Origin: Ideonella oryzae
GTDB taxonomy: Bacteria; Pseudomonadota; Gammaproteobacteria; Burkholderiales; Burkholderiaceae_C
Direction: 5' to 3'
Assembly: GCF_024055665.1 (NCBI RefSeq)
Contig: NZ_JAMXMC010000010.1
Span: 1-64,000, forward strand
DNA length: 64,000 nucleotides
Under the pieces are notes generated by a model, which worked only from the letters and a program-made list of their open reading frames with translations, ran no database searches and was not told the origin of the DNA. Positions 37,162 through 46,443 of the stretch are shown piece after piece. A program made the translations under genes and the position numbers. Every line of letters begins with the position of its first letter. Position 1 is the first letter of the stretch.

Positions 37162-37179
37162 TTGTCACCACACTGTCAA
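37162..37179 (+). promoter_or_regulatory. Pho box upstream of phoD
   Basis: TTGTCAC-CACA-CTGTCAA: two 7-base direct repeats with a 4-base spacer, so TGTCA recurs every 11 bases, as in the PhoB box (consensus CTGTCAT-AAAT-CTGTCAC). It lies 70 bases before the phosphatase start, a normal position for PhoB activation under phosphate starvation. Confidence 0.65.
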
Positions 37180-37249
37180 GCCGCCCGCACAAGCTGGCGG
37201 GGCCGACCCGCAGAGGTCCGCCCCACACCACCGAGGAGGAAGCAGTTTC

Positions 37250-38914
37250 ATGGGACGTCCATCCAAGATCCGGCCGGTTTCGCCCGGTCCGAGCCGCCGC
37301 GAGTTCTTCAAGCGTTCGGGCGGTGCGGCCGCCCTGGTGGCGGGTGCCGCCGCCCTGCCCCTGGGCGCCCAGGCCGGCCACCAGCCCTTCCAGCACGGCG
37401 TGGCCAGCGGCGATCCGCTGTCCGACCGAGTGATGCTCTGGACCCGGGTGACGCCGCAGAACCCCAAGGAGGACATCCACGGCTTCTACGTGGTGGCCAC
37501 CGACCCGGCGCTGACCCAGGTGGTGCGCAGCGGCAAGTTCAGCACCAGCGTGGACGTGGACTACACCGTGCATGTGGACGCCAAGGGCCTGCAGCCGGGC
37601 ACCACCTACTACTACCAGTTCCAGTTCAAGCAGAAGTACTCGCCCATCGGCCGCACCCGCACCCTGCCGGTGGGCAGCGTGGACCGCCTGCGCATGGCCG
37701 TGGTGAGCTGCTCGAACTTCGCGGCCGGCTACTTCAACGCCTACCGCTGCATCGCCCAGCGCAGCGACCTCGACCTGGTCATCCACCTGGGCGACTACAT
37801 CTACGAGTACGGCACCGGCCAGTACGGCAATGTGCGACCCTGCGAGCCGGCCAACGAGGCGGTCAGCCTGAGCGACTACCGCACCCGCCACGCCCAGTAC
37901 AAGCGCGACCCGGACCTGCAGGAGATGCAGCGCCAGCACCCGCTGGTGGCCATCTGGGACGACCACGAGACCGCCAACAACGCCTGGCAGGGCGGCGCCG
38001 AGAACCACCAGCCTGCCAGCGAGGGCGACTGGGCCGCCCGGGTGGCCGGGGCCCTGCAGGCCTACTACGAGTGGATGCCGGTGCGACGGCAGGACCCCAG
38101 CAACCCGCGGCGCAACAACCGCCAGGTCTCGGTGGGTAACCTGGTGGACCTGTTCATGCTGGAGGAGCGCCTGAACGCGCGCAGCGAACAGGTCAGCCAA
38201 ACCGGCTCCAGCGCCAACTTCAGCCAGACCGGCAGCTACCTGGACCCCAGCCGCACCCTGCTGGGCACCGCGGAAGAACAATGGCTGGTCCAGGGCCTGC
38301 GCAGCTCCGGCGCGCGCTGGCGGGTGATCGGCCAGGGCGTGATGTTCGCCCAGCTCAAGGTCAAGGGCGCCACCAATGCCGAGGGCGGCGGCGTGTTCCT
38401 CAACGACGACCAATGGGACGGCTACCAGCCCGCGCGCGACCGCATCTTCGCCGCGCTGGGCGGCACCGACGGCGGCGCACCGGTGCGCAATGCGGTCATC
38501 CTGACCGGTGACATCCACAGCGCCTGGGCGGCCGACCTGACGCCCGACCCGAACAACGCCGACGTGGCCAGCGGCGGCTACAACCCCCGCACCGGTGCCG
38601 GCTCGGTGGCGGTGGAGTTTGTCGCCACCTCGGTGACCTCGGCCGGCATTCCCGACCCGGACGGCACACTCACGCAGTTGGCCAAGAGCCAGAACCCGCA
38701 CTTCAAGCATGTGGACCTGCTGCACCACGGCTACATGCTGCTGGACGTGACGCCCCAGCGCCTGTCCACCGAGTTCTGGAGCCTGGCCACGGTGGAGAGC
38801 CCGGACACGACCCAGACGCTCAGCGCAGTCTGGCAGGTCAAGGACGGCGCGGCCCATCTGACGGCCGGCAGCCCCAGCACCCCGCCCGCGCAATCGCCGG
38901 CCCCAGCGCCCTGA
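37250..38914 (+). CDS. phoD: PhoD-like alkaline phosphatase/phosphodiesterase, Tat-exported
   Basis: A 554-residue secreted metallophosphatase. The N-terminus has a twin-arginine signal (SRREFFK, residues 15-21, then a long Ala/Gly core ending in AQA near 42). The PhoD N-terminal domain (HGVASGDPLSDRVMLWTRV) and the metallophosphatase core (VSCSNFAAGYFNAYR, VIHLGDYIYEYG, IWDDHETANNAW, LTGDIHSAWAADL) are clear. PhoD enzymes use Ca and Fe and release phosphate from mono- and diesters. GAGGAGGA precedes the chosen ATG. It is the only non-flagellar gene between the fliF-R and flhB operons and is on the opposite strand; a Pho box precedes it. Confidence 0.92.
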   Translation: MGRPSKIRPVSPGPSRREFFKRSGGAAALVAGAAALPLGAQAGHQPFQHGVASGDPLSDRVMLWTRVTPQNPKEDIHGFYVVATDPALTQVVRSGKFSTSVDVDYTVHVDAKGLQPGTTYYYQFQFKQKYSPIGRTRTLPVGSVDRLRMAVVSCSNFAAGYFNAYRCIAQRSDLDLVIHLGDYIYEYGTGQYGNVRPCEPANEAVSLSDYRTRHAQYKRDPDLQEMQRQHPLVAIWDDHETANNAWQGGAENHQPASEGDWAARVAGALQAYYEWMPVRRQDPSNPRRNNRQVSVGNLVDLFMLEERLNARSEQVSQTGSSANFSQTGSYLDPSRTLLGTAEEQWLVQGLRSSGARWRVIGQGVMFAQLKVKGATNAEGGGVFLNDDQWDGYQPARDRIFAALGGTDGGAPVRNAVILTGDIHSAWAADLTPDPNNADVASGGYNPRTGAGSVAVEFVATSVTSAGIPDPDGTLTQLAKSQNPHFKHVDLLHHGYMLLDVTPQRLSTEFWSLATVESPDTTQTLSAVWQVKDGAAHLTAGSPSTPPAQSPAPAP

Positions 38915-38917
38915 GGC

Positions 38918-38944
38918 GCGGCCCGCGGTTCAGACGCGGGCCGC
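38918..38944. terminator. Bidirectional hairpin between phoD and the REC-TPR gene
   Basis: GCGGCCCGCG (38918-38927), 7-base loop, CGCGGGCCGC (38935-38944): a perfect 10-bp stem three bases after the phoD stop that also covers the stop of the convergent gene. No T-tract on either strand. Confidence 0.55.
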
Positions 38945-40573
38945 GTCCACCCGCAGGCGGATGCCCTGGCGGCTCTGCTCGCCCAGGCCGGGCGGCAGCC
39001 CGCCCGCGTGGGTGCCCACGCGGCGGGCCACTTCCCGCACCCGGGCCTGGATGACGGACAGCTCACCCAGTTGCTCGGCATCCCGCCCGATGACGCCGCG
39101 GGCCGTGTCCAGCATGCGGGCACTGAGCGTGCGCTCGGCGTGGGTCAGCAGGGTGGCCACGGCGGTCTGCGGGTCGCCGGCCGCGCTGTGGCGCAGGGCC
39201 TGTTCGGTGGTTTCTGACAGCTCGGCCTGCGCGGCCTGCAGTGCTTCGGCCCAGGCCGGCACGGCGGCCACGGTGGGTGCCAGCAGCTCGGCCGCGGTGC
39301 GCGAGCCCATGAAGCGCAGGCCCACCTCCCGCACCCAGGTCGGCGCCTCGGCCAGGTCCAGGTTCTCATGCGCGGTGGCGGCCAGACCGGTCAGCAGGTT
39401 CCAGGCCGCCTCCAGGTCGAAATCGGGTTCCAGCCGGTCGGCGGCCAATTCGGCCAGCGCCGCCACGGCCGCCTCGGGCTGGCGTTGCAGCAGGCGGTCC
39501 AGCGTTCGGCCCAGGGCCAGTTGGCGACGCGCCCTCGTCTGGTCCCCCGCCCCTTCCTGGGCCTGCTGCAAGGCGCTCACCGCGCGGCCCAGGGCCTTGC
39601 TGTCGCGCTGGCGGAAGCAGGACACCGCCAGCAGCACCATGCTCTGGTCGTCGAAGGACTTGGACGTGGCGCCCATGGCCCGCACCCGCTCCAGGGCGCG
39701 GGTGCCCCCGGCCCAGTCGCCCAGGTAGCAGGACAGCATGCCCAGGCGCTGCTGGCGGCGCAGGTCGCCCGGCGTCAGCGTGGCGGCATGGGTGAAGGCC
39801 TCCATCGCATCGCTCAGCCGACCCTGGCCCAGCCAGGTGCGGCCCAGCAGGTCCTGGGCGTCGACGCAGCCGGGGTCCCCCTCAATCAGGGCTTTGAGTT
39901 GCTGCATGGCCGCGCCCGCCTGGTGGCGGGCCTGCAGGCAGCGCACCTTGTCCAGCCGGGCCCAGGCCAACGGCTGCAGGGCCAGCAGTTCATCGAGCCA
40001 GGCCAGGGCCGGCTCATGGCGGCCCTGGCGCATCATCAGCTCGATGCCCAGCCGCGTGGCGTAGCGCCAGAACAGGCCGCGCGCCTCGAAGCGCTGGCGG
40101 CACAGGGCCACCGCCTCGTCCATGCGGTCGGCGTCCATGGCCAGGTAGATCTGTTCGAGTTCGACCCGCCGGCGGTGGGCGTTGAGCACCCGCTCGCGCA
40201 GCACCTGGGTCGTGAAGGGCTTGAGCAGGTAGGCGTCCAGCGAGGATTCCGCGGCCTCCACCACCTTGGCGTAGGAGCGCTCGTCGGTGACCATCACGAA
40301 GATGGTCGACCAGGGCAGCAGCCCGGCGCGCTGCAGCTCATCCAGCAGGTCCTGGCCGCCGTGGCGTCGGCCTCCCCCTTCCTCGGGGAAGTCCATCTCG
40401 CACAACACCAGGTCATAGGCCCCGGTCTCCAGGCGCCGACGGGCGTCCGACAGCTTGCTGCACTGGACCACGTTGGGAATGCCCAGATCGCGCAGCTGGC
40501 CGGACAGGGTGCTGCGGGAATTGGCGCTGGGGTCGATCACCAGCGCGGTGCAGCTGTTCAGACTCCAGGCCAT
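38930..40573 (-). CDS. Receiver-TPR protein with Glu at the phospho-site
   Basis: A 547-residue protein: an N-terminal receiver domain (about 8-135) followed by helical repeats of the TPR type (about 140-320) and a further helical C-terminal part. In the receiver the residue aligned with the phospho-Asp is Glu59 (LVLCEMDFP), while the conserved Thr (VTDERS) and Lys (LLKPF) remain, and the acidic pair is reduced to one Asp (D14). It may be a pseudo-receiver or be held in an active-like state. It starts 21 bases after fliR, so it is probably the last gene of the fliF operon. The partner and the motility role are unknown. Confidence 0.82.
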   Translation of the reverse strand: MAWSLNSCTALVIDPSANSRSTLSGQLRDLGIPNVVQCSKLSDARRRLETGAYDLVLCEMDFPEEGGGRRHGGQDLLDELQRAGLLPWSTIFVMVTDERSYAKVVEAAESSLDAYLLKPFTTQVLRERVLNAHRRRVELEQIYLAMDADRMDEAVALCRQRFEARGLFWRYATRLGIELMMRQGRHEPALAWLDELLALQPLAWARLDKVRCLQARHQAGAAMQQLKALIEGDPGCVDAQDLLGRTWLGQGRLSDAMEAFTHAATLTPGDLRRQQRLGMLSCYLGDWAGGTRALERVRAMGATSKSFDDQSMVLLAVSCFRQRDSKALGRAVSALQQAQEGAGDQTRARRQLALGRTLDRLLQRQPEAAVAALAELAADRLEPDFDLEAAWNLLTGLAATAHENLDLAEAPTWVREVGLRFMGSRTAAELLAPTVAAVPAWAEALQAAQAELSETTEQALRHSAAGDPQTAVATLLTHAERTLSARMLDTARGVIGRDAEQLGELSVIQARVREVARRVGTHAGGLPPGLGEQSRQGIRLRVDAARV

Positions 40574-40594
40574 GTGGCTTCCCTTGTTGTCGCC

Positions 40595-41359
40595 TCAGCC
40601 CCCGAAGGCCGAGAGCATCTTGCCCAGCGTGACCATGAACGGGGTTTCCAGCATCGGCAGCATCGCCATCATGCCCACCAGCCCCACGCTGATGGTGATC
40701 GGGAAACCCAGGGCAAAGATGTTGGACTGTGGTGCCACCCGGGCGATCACGCCCAGCACCAGGTTGACGAAGAGCATCACCGCCATCATCGGCAAGGCGA
40801 TCCACAGGCCCATGCTGAAGATCTGCGCGCCCCAGGTGTGGGGCTGCACGGCCCGCAGGAAGGCAAAGGGCTCGGGGCCGACCGGAAAGGCCTGCAGACT
40901 GGCCACCACCACCTCGATGACCCGCAGGTGGCCGTTGGTGACGATGAACAGAAAACTCACCAGCGTGGCGAAGAAGCGGCTGGCCGCGGTGGACTGGCCG
41001 GCCATCACCGGGTCGAAGAATCCCGCAAAGTTCATGCCCATCTGCAGGCCGGTCAGCTCGCCGGCCAGTTCCACGGCGGCAAAGACCACCCGCACGGCAA
41101 AACCCAGGCTCAGGCCGATCAGCAGCTGTTGAATCAGCAGCATGAAGGCCAGCGGGGAATCCAGCGGCACGGGGGCCACCGGCGGCGCCACGCCCGAGGC
41201 GCAGACCGCCACCAGAAAGGACAGTGCCACCCGCACCCGCACGGGCACGGTGCGCTGGCCCAGCACCGGCAGGATCTGGAACAGCGCCAGCACCCGCAGA
41301 AAGGGCCAGAGCACCGGCGTGACCCACGCCAGGATCTGGGTTTCGGAAAAGGAGATCAT
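40595..41359 (-). CDS. fliR: Flagellar export gate protein FliR
   Basis: A 254-residue inner-membrane subunit of the FliP5Q4R1 export channel. About six hydrophobic segments and conserved pieces such as GLSLGFAVRVVFAAVELAGE and GMNFAGFFDP are visible. It overlaps fliQ by 4 bases. Confidence 0.96.
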   Translation of the reverse strand: MISFSETQILAWVTPVLWPFLRVLALFQILPVLGQRTVPVRVRVALSFLVAVCASGVAPPVAPVPLDSPLAFMLLIQQLLIGLSLGFAVRVVFAAVELAGELTGLQMGMNFAGFFDPVMAGQSTAASRFFATLVSFLFIVTNGHLRVIEVVVASLQAFPVGPEPFAFLRAVQPHTWGAQIFSMGLWIALPMMAVMLFVNLVLGVIARVAPQSNIFALGFPITISVGLVGMMAMLPMLETPFMVTLGKMLSAFGG

Positions 41360-41628
41360 CCGCCCGCGGCCAGGGGAATGGACAGCAGCATGCTGCGCAG
41401 GTAGTCGACCAGCTGGTTGAGCATCCAGGGGCCGGCCACCGCCATCACGGCCACGGCCGCCAGCAGCTTGGGCACGAAGGTCAGCGTGGCCTCGTTGATC
41501 GAGGTGGCAGCCTGGAAGACGCTGACGAGCACACCGACGACGAGCACCACGATCAGCATGGGCGCGGAGACCTGCAGCAGCATCAGCAAGCCGTGCTGGC
41601 CGATGGTGAAGACCTGGGTGGCATCCAT
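41356..41628 (-). CDS. fliQ: Flagellar export gate protein FliQ
   Basis: A 90-residue protein with two membrane helices, of normal family length. The sequence VFQAATSINEATLTFVPKLL in the loop between the helices is typical. It lies between fliP (17-base gap) and fliR (4-base overlap). Confidence 0.96.
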   Translation of the reverse strand: MDATQVFTIGQHGLLMLLQVSAPMLIVVLVVGVLVSVFQAATSINEATLTFVPKLLAAVAVMAVAGPWMLNQLVDYLRSMLLSIPLAAGG

Positions 41629-41645
41629 GGAGCAGTCCTTTCAGT

Positions 41646-42425
41646 TCACTGGGCGAAGCTGGCGGCCAGCGAGCCCAGCAGCAGGTTCCAGCCGTCGGCC
41701 AGCACGAAGAGCATCAGCTTGAACGGCAAGGCCACCAGCACCGGCGAGAGCATCATCATCCCCAGGCTCATCAGCACGCTGGCGACGATCATGTCGATGA
41801 CCAGGAAGGGAATGAAGATCAGGAAGCCGATCTGGAAGGCCGTCTTGAGTTCGCTGGTGACGAAGGCCGGCACGATGACCTTGAAGGGCATGTCCTCGCC
41901 CTTGACCTTGGGGTCGACCTTGGCCAGCTTGGCGAACAGCTCCATGTCGGACTGGCGGGTCTGCTTGAGCATGAAGGCGCGCATCGGCACCTGGCCGCGC
42001 TGCAGGGCCTCGGTGAAGTCGATCTGGTTGGCCGAATAGGGGGCCCAGGCCTGGTCATAGACCTTGTCCAGCGTCGGCGACATCACGAAGAAGGTCAGGA
42101 ACAGGGACAGGCCGACCACCACCTGGTTGGGCGGGGCCGCCTGGGTGCCCATGGCCTGGCGCAGCAGCGACAGCACGATGACGATGCGGGTGAAGCCCGT
42201 CATCAGCAGCAGCACCGCCGGCAGGAAGGACAGCGCAGTGAAGAACAGGAGGGTCTGGATGGGCACCGAGTAGCTGGTGCCACCGCCGCCCTGCCCCACC
42301 ATCAGTGGCAGTGTGGGGCCACTGGGCGGCGTCACCTGGGCAGCGGCCGGCAGACACAGGGCCAGCAGGCCCAGGCCGGCCAGGCCCAGGCGCCAGGCCT
42401 GTTGGCGGCGATCAGTGCTGGCCAT
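41646..42425 (-). CDS. fliP: Flagellar export gate protein FliP
   Basis: A 259-residue export channel subunit with a cleavable signal peptide ([20 protein letters not shown], cleavage after AAAQ or nearby). Conserved parts include [20 protein letters not shown] and [20 protein letters not shown]. The ATG at 42425 is preceded by GGGAGG at 5 bases; an upstream GTG at 42443 lacks such a site. The start overlaps the fliO end by 14 bases. Confidence 0.96.
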   Translation of the reverse strand: MASTDRRQQAWRLGLAGLGLLALCLPAAAQVTPPSGPTLPLMVGQGGGGTSYSVPIQTLLFFTALSFLPAVLLLMTGFTRIVIVLSLLRQAMGTQAAPPNQVVVGLSLFLTFFVMSPTLDKVYDQAWAPYSANQIDFTEALQRGQVPMRAFMLKQTRQSDMELFAKLAKVDPKVKGEDMPFKVIVPAFVTSELKTAFQIGFLIFIPFLVIDMIVASVLMSLGMMMLSPVLVALPFKLMLFVLADGWNLLLGSLAASFAQ

Positions 42426-42810
42426 CTTGGCCTCCCAAACCACCCATGCCGCCCGAACCGCCTTGACGCGGCTGGCGCCAGCGCTGGATCAGCTGCTGCA
42501 CCGTCACCGCCTGGGGCTGGGCCAGCTCGCCGGTGGGCAGGGTCAGCGGGGTGTCCAGGGTGTGCAGGGCGGTGATGCGCTCGGCGCTCACGCCCAGCAC
42601 CAGCCACTTGGCGCTGGTGCCCTGCCCCAGCTCCACCACCACCACCTTCTGGGACGGCGACAGGGCCAGGCTGGAAACGGTGCGCATCAGACCGGGCTGG
42701 CCGGTGCCGGCAATGCCGCTGCGGCGCATCAGCCACAGGGCCAGCGGGATCAGCGCCACCACCAGCAGGAAGGCCAGCAGCGGCCAGAGGGAAGAGGTCA
42801 TCGGGTTCAT
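42412..42810 (-). CDS. fliO: Flagellar export assembly protein FliO
   Basis: A 132-residue protein with one N-terminal membrane helix ([20 protein letters not shown]) followed by a small cytosolic domain with the [13 protein letters not shown] strand pattern typical of FliO. It helps assemble FliP. Position between fliN and fliP supports the name, since the family is weakly conserved. Confidence 0.92.
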   Translation of the reverse strand: MNPMTSSLWPLLAFLLVVALIPLALWLMRRSGIAGTGQPGLMRTVSSLALSPSQKVVVVELGQGTSAKWLVLGVSAERITALHTLDTPLTLPTGELAQPQAVTVQQLIQRWRQPRQGGSGGMGGLGGQDGQH

Positions 42811-42852
42811 GGTGATCGGGTGCGTGGCGCCGGGACGCTGTTCAGAGGCGAT

Positions 42853-43299
42853 TCAGAGCCGGCTGAGGCGGCGCATGCGCTCGCTGGGGGTGACGATGTC
42901 GGTCAGGCGGATGCCGAACTTGTCGTTGACCACCACCACCTCGCCCTGGGCGATCAGGAAGCCGTTGACCAGCACGTCCATCGGCTCGCCGGCCAGCGCG
43001 TCGAGCTCGACCACCGAGCCCTGGGCCAGCTGCAGGATGTTCTTGATCGGGATGCGGGTGCGGCCGAGCTCCACGGTCAGCTGGACAGGGATGTCCAGGA
43101 TCATGTTGATGTCGTTGCCGGCGCCGGCCCCTGCGGTGGAGGGCGTGAAGTTGGTGAAGGCCGCCGGCGCCACCTGCTCGGGCGCGGCGCTGACCTCGCT
43201 GGCGACCTCGCCGCCGCCCTTGGACTCGGCCAGGGCTGCGGCCCAGGCATCGGCCATGTCGTCCTGCTCGGACGGGTTGCTTGCTTCTTCAGCCGACAT
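42853..43299 (-). CDS. fliN: Flagellar motor switch protein FliN
   Basis: A 148-residue C-ring protein. The last 80 residues are the SpoA domain (ILDIPVQLTVELGRTRIPIK, LVNGFLIAQGEVVVVNDKFG). A 60-residue acidic, Ala-rich N-terminal extension precedes it. Its start overlaps the fliM end by 11 bases. Confidence 0.96.
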   Translation of the reverse strand: MSAEEASNPSEQDDMADAWAAALAESKGGGEVASEVSAAPEQVAPAAFTNFTPSTAGAGAGNDINMILDIPVQLTVELGRTRIPIKNILQLAQGSVVELDALAGEPMDVLVNGFLIAQGEVVVVNDKFGIRLTDIVTPSERMRRLSRL

Positions 43300-44293
43300 T
43301 GTGATCTCCCAGCCAGCCCAGGTTGGAGCCGGTCAGCAAACGTTCGATCTTGATGGCGTAGTGCCCATTGGAGGTGCCGTAGTGCGCGTCGAACACGGGC
43401 ACGCCGTCCACCTTGGCCTGGATCTGTGGCTCCAGGTCCAGCTCGATGAAGTCGCCGGGCTTGAGGGCCAGCAGCTGCTCCACCGTGGCCGGGGCCGTGC
43501 CCAGTTCGGCCACCAGGTCCACCTCGGCGGACTGGATCTGCTGCTTGAGCAGCTTGACCCAGCGGTGGTCCACCTCGACGGAGTCGCCCTGCATGGACGA
43601 ATACAGCACGTCGCGGATGGGCTCGAGCGTCGAGTAGGGAATGCAGAAGTGCACCGAGCCCGAGGTCTCGCCGATCTCCAGCGTGAAGCTGGTGGCAACG
43701 ATGATCTCGCTGGGCGTGGCCACGTTGGCGAACTGGGGCTGCATCTCCGAGCGCTGGTAGTCCAGCTCCAGCGGGTAGATGCCGCGCCAGGCACGCTTGT
43801 ATTCCTCGGCGATGCAGCCCACCAGGCGCTCGATCACGCGCTGCTCGGTGGCCGAGAAATCGCGACCCTCGATGCGGGTGTGGAACTTGCCCGAGCCGCC
43901 AAACAGCGAGTCGATGACGGCGAAGACGATGCTGGGGTCGCAGACGATCAGGCCCGAGCCGCGCAGCGGCCGCACCTGCATGATGTTGAAGTTGGTGGGC
44001 ACCACGATCTCGCGCAGGAAGGCGCTGTACTTCTGCACCTTGATGCCGCCGATCGAGACCTCGGGGCTCTTGCGGATCATGTTGAACAGCCCCACGCGGA
44101 TGTTGCGCGCGAAGCGTTCGTTGATGATCTCCATGGTCGGCATGCGACCGCGGACGATCCGCTCCTGGCTCGCCAGGTCGTACGGCCGGATGCCGTCGGT
44201 CGGCGCTTCTTCCTGCTCGAGCTTCTGGCTTTCGCCGGTGATGCCCTGCAGCAGTGCGTCGACTTCGTCTTGCGAGAGGATCTGCTGGTTCAT
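43289..44293 (-). CDS. fliM: Flagellar motor switch protein FliM
   Basis: A 334-residue C-ring protein that binds phospho-CheY. The N-terminal peptide MNQQILSQDEVDALLQGI is the CheY-binding segment, followed by the CheC-like middle domain (GLFNMIRKSPEVSIGGI) and the C-terminal SpoA domain. Length is normal. Confidence 0.97.
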   Translation of the reverse strand: MNQQILSQDEVDALLQGITGESQKLEQEEAPTDGIRPYDLASQERIVRGRMPTMEIINERFARNIRVGLFNMIRKSPEVSIGGIKVQKYSAFLREIVVPTNFNIMQVRPLRGSGLIVCDPSIVFAVIDSLFGGSGKFHTRIEGRDFSATEQRVIERLVGCIAEEYKRAWRGIYPLELDYQRSEMQPQFANVATPSEIIVATSFTLEIGETSGSVHFCIPYSTLEPIRDVLYSSMQGDSVEVDHRWVKLLKQQIQSAEVDLVAELGTAPATVEQLLALKPGDFIELDLEPQIQAKVDGVPVFDAHYGTSNGHYAIKIERLLTGSNLGWLGDHNVG

Positions 44294-44352
44294 CGCTGTG
44301 TCACCTCACCTGCGGCCCGACTGGCCTGGACCGCTGGCGACAAGGCCCCATG

Positions 44353-44970
44353 TCACTGGATGATGAAACTGGAAAACTGCACGGCCTTGATCGGCGAGTC
44401 GTCGATCGTGTCGTAGGTGCGGCGCTTCTTCTTCTTGCCCGGTGCCGGCGCCTCTTCGACCTGGTCCGGGTCTTCCAGCTCGATGCCCATGGGCAACGCC
44501 GATTCGCGCAGGATCTGCTGGGCCAGCTTCTCCTTGCCGCCCTCGGCCATCAGCTCCTCGGAGCTCTTGTGCGAGAGCAGCAGCAGGATGTTGTTGCGGA
44601 TGGCTGGCAGGTAGGCCTTGATCTCTTCGCTGGCCTTCTCGTCCTCGACCTGCAGGGTGATGCCGATCTGGGCATAGCGGTCGGTGTCGCGGTCGGTCAG
44701 GTTGACCACGAAGGGGTCCAGCGCGACGAACACCGGCGGATGCTTGGGATCCTCCTTCTTGTGGTCGCGCTTGGGCTTCTTCTCGACCTGGGCGGCATCC
44801 TCGCCGCTGCCATCACCGTCCTCGCCGTCGACGGACTTCTTCTTGAGCAGAAAGAAGGCCGCGCCCCCGCCCAGCACCAGCAGCAGGACGAGCGCGAGCA
44901 CGATGATGATCAGTTTCTTCTTGCCCTTGGGGGCCGGTGCTTCGGCAGCGGGCGCAGCGGCAGAGGACAT
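44353..44970 (-). CDS. fliL: Flagellar basal body-associated protein FliL
   Basis: A 205-residue inner-membrane protein that supports stator function. A short cytosolic start, one membrane helix (KLIIIVLALVLLLVLGGGAA), an acidic and Lys-rich linker, and the periplasmic domain (ALDPFVVNLTDRDTDRYAQI) are seen. The ATG at 44970 has AGGAG upstream; the open frame runs 18 codons further. An added Lys/Arg-rich stretch (GKKKKRRTYD) precedes the C-terminal FSSFIIQ. Confidence 0.94.
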   Translation of the reverse strand: MSSAAAPAAEAPAPKGKKKLIIIVLALVLLLVLGGGAAFFLLKKKSVDGEDGDGSGEDAAQVEKKPKRDHKKEDPKHPPVFVALDPFVVNLTDRDTDRYAQIGITLQVEDEKASEEIKAYLPAIRNNILLLLSHKSSEELMAEGGKEKLAQQILRESALPMGIELEDPDQVEEAPAPGKKKKRRTYDTIDDSPIKAVQFSSFIIQ

Positions 44971-45146
44971 GGCGGCTCCTTGTGTTCTGTCCGGGTCCGG
45001 CCCCTTCCCCTGGGGGAAAGACACAGCGGACCTGTGATGAACAGATTATTGGGAGCCGGCGCCCGCGGCGAAGCCATGAAAAGCGGGCCTTTTTGGCACC
45101 CGGCGGGCCCTGAGCAGGGCCTCGGCGACGCCGGGGCCGGGCGAAG

Positions 45147-46394
45147 TCAGGCGTAGAAGTCGACCAGGCCCTGCTGGCGCACCGCCGGGCGGTGGCTGCC
45201 GGCGCTGCCGGCATCGGCCACGCCGCCCAGGGCGCTGCTGCCCCGCCCGGCCCGGCCGGCGGAGCGTCCCGCGCCCGGGTCATCCTGCGAGCCGGACGAA
45301 CGGCTGCCCTGGTCGAACACCTGGCCGCCCGCCAGGCTCAGGCCCACGCCATCGAGCTGGGCAGAGAGCTGGGGCAGGGCCAGGTTCAGGGCCTCGCGGG
45401 TACCGGGCACGGCCGAGCCCAGCTCGACGTGGGTCTGGCCATCCTTGACGGCGATGTGGATCTCGATCGGCCCCAGGTCCTGCGGGTGCAGTTCCAGCGA
45501 TGCGTGCTCGATGCCATCGTTGACCCAGGTGCTGAGCTGTACGCCCAGGGCGGCAGGGAACTCCGGGTGGTCCGGGGCCATCGGCAGCTGGGCGCTGGCC
45601 GTGCTGGCGGCTTCGGCGGCCGGCGCGGGCGGCGGCATGACCGGCGCCGCCAGGGCGCCGAGGCTGGCCAGACCGGGGTCCGCCGCGCCACCGGGCGTGG
45701 CGGCCTGCTCATGGCGCGCGTGCATCACGGCTTGCAGGCCCCCGTCACTGCCGGCCTGCCCCCCGGCCTGCTGCAGCGCGGACGCAAAGTCGCCCGCACC
45801 GGCAGCCGCGCCGGGCCCACCGTGGCCCGTCGCCTTGGCCGAGGCCGCTGCGCTGGCGTCGGGGCCGGCCGTCTCCGCCGCGGGCTGTGCGCCCCGGGCC
45901 TCCATCCGGCTGGCACGGCCGCCATGGCCGGCCGCGGCCTCCGAAGCCGCACGCCGGCCCCGGACCGCCGCCTCCGCCCCAGCCCGGGCCATGGCCACGG
46001 TGGACGGCGCCACGCCCTGGGCCTGGGCCGCGGCATTCGGGTCCAGGTCCTCGGTGGTGGCCTTGCTGTGGTCGGGGCTGGCCTTGTCCTTCTCGTGGGC
46101 CGATGCGGTGGCCTCCGAGTCCTCGGTGCGCTTCTCGGCCGCATGGGCGGCGCCGTGGCGGGCCTGCACACCGGTGTCGCTGTCCTGGGACGTGCTGCCC
46201 TTCAGGCCATGCTGGGTGCGCAGCATCTGGGCAAAGCTCTTGGCGTGCTCGCTGCGTCCTTCGGCCTGGGATGCGCCACCCTGGCTGGGCCGGGGGGCGT
46301 TGCCGCTGGTGCGGTTGGCCTGGCGCTGGGTGGCCGACTTGGTGGCGGCAATGCGTTCGAGCGCAGAGGTGCTGTTTTCGGCGTTCAGTGGCAT
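45147..46394 (-). CDS. fliK: Hook-length control protein FliK
   Basis: A 415-residue secreted ruler. The long N-terminal part is disordered and Ala/Gly/Ser/His-rich; the C-terminal domain (about 285-370) contains LELHPQDLGPIEIHIAVKDG, the FliK signature that contacts FlhB. After it comes a Gly/Ser-rich tail. FliK is poorly conserved, so the C-terminal motif and the place between fliJ and fliL make the call. The 176 bases to fliL contain a GGCCCTG/CAGGGCC hairpin near 45106-45121. Confidence 0.92.
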   Translation of the reverse strand: MPLNAENSTSALERIAATKSATQRQANRTSGNAPRPSQGGASQAEGRSEHAKSFAQMLRTQHGLKGSTSQDSDTGVQARHGAAHAAEKRTEDSEATASAHEKDKASPDHSKATTEDLDPNAAAQAQGVAPSTVAMARAGAEAAVRGRRAASEAAAGHGGRASRMEARGAQPAAETAGPDASAAASAKATGHGGPGAAAGAGDFASALQQAGGQAGSDGGLQAVMHARHEQAATPGGAADPGLASLGALAAPVMPPPAPAAEAASTASAQLPMAPDHPEFPAALGVQLSTWVNDGIEHASLELHPQDLGPIEIHIAVKDGQTHVELGSAVPGTREALNLALPQLSAQLDGVGLSLAGGQVFDQGSRSSGSQDDPGAGRSAGRAGRGSSALGGVADAGSAGSHRPAVRQQGLVDFYA

Positions 46395-46443
46395 GGCGGT
46401 CTCTCGGATGCGGGTTCGAATGGATTCGGACGTGGGTTCGGAC

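Noticed and set aside
45106-45121. GGCCCTG/CAGGGCC hairpin between fliK and fliL as a terminator
   Set aside because: No T-tract on the minus strand, and it would cut the fli operon in an unlikely place. Left as a note in the fliK entry.
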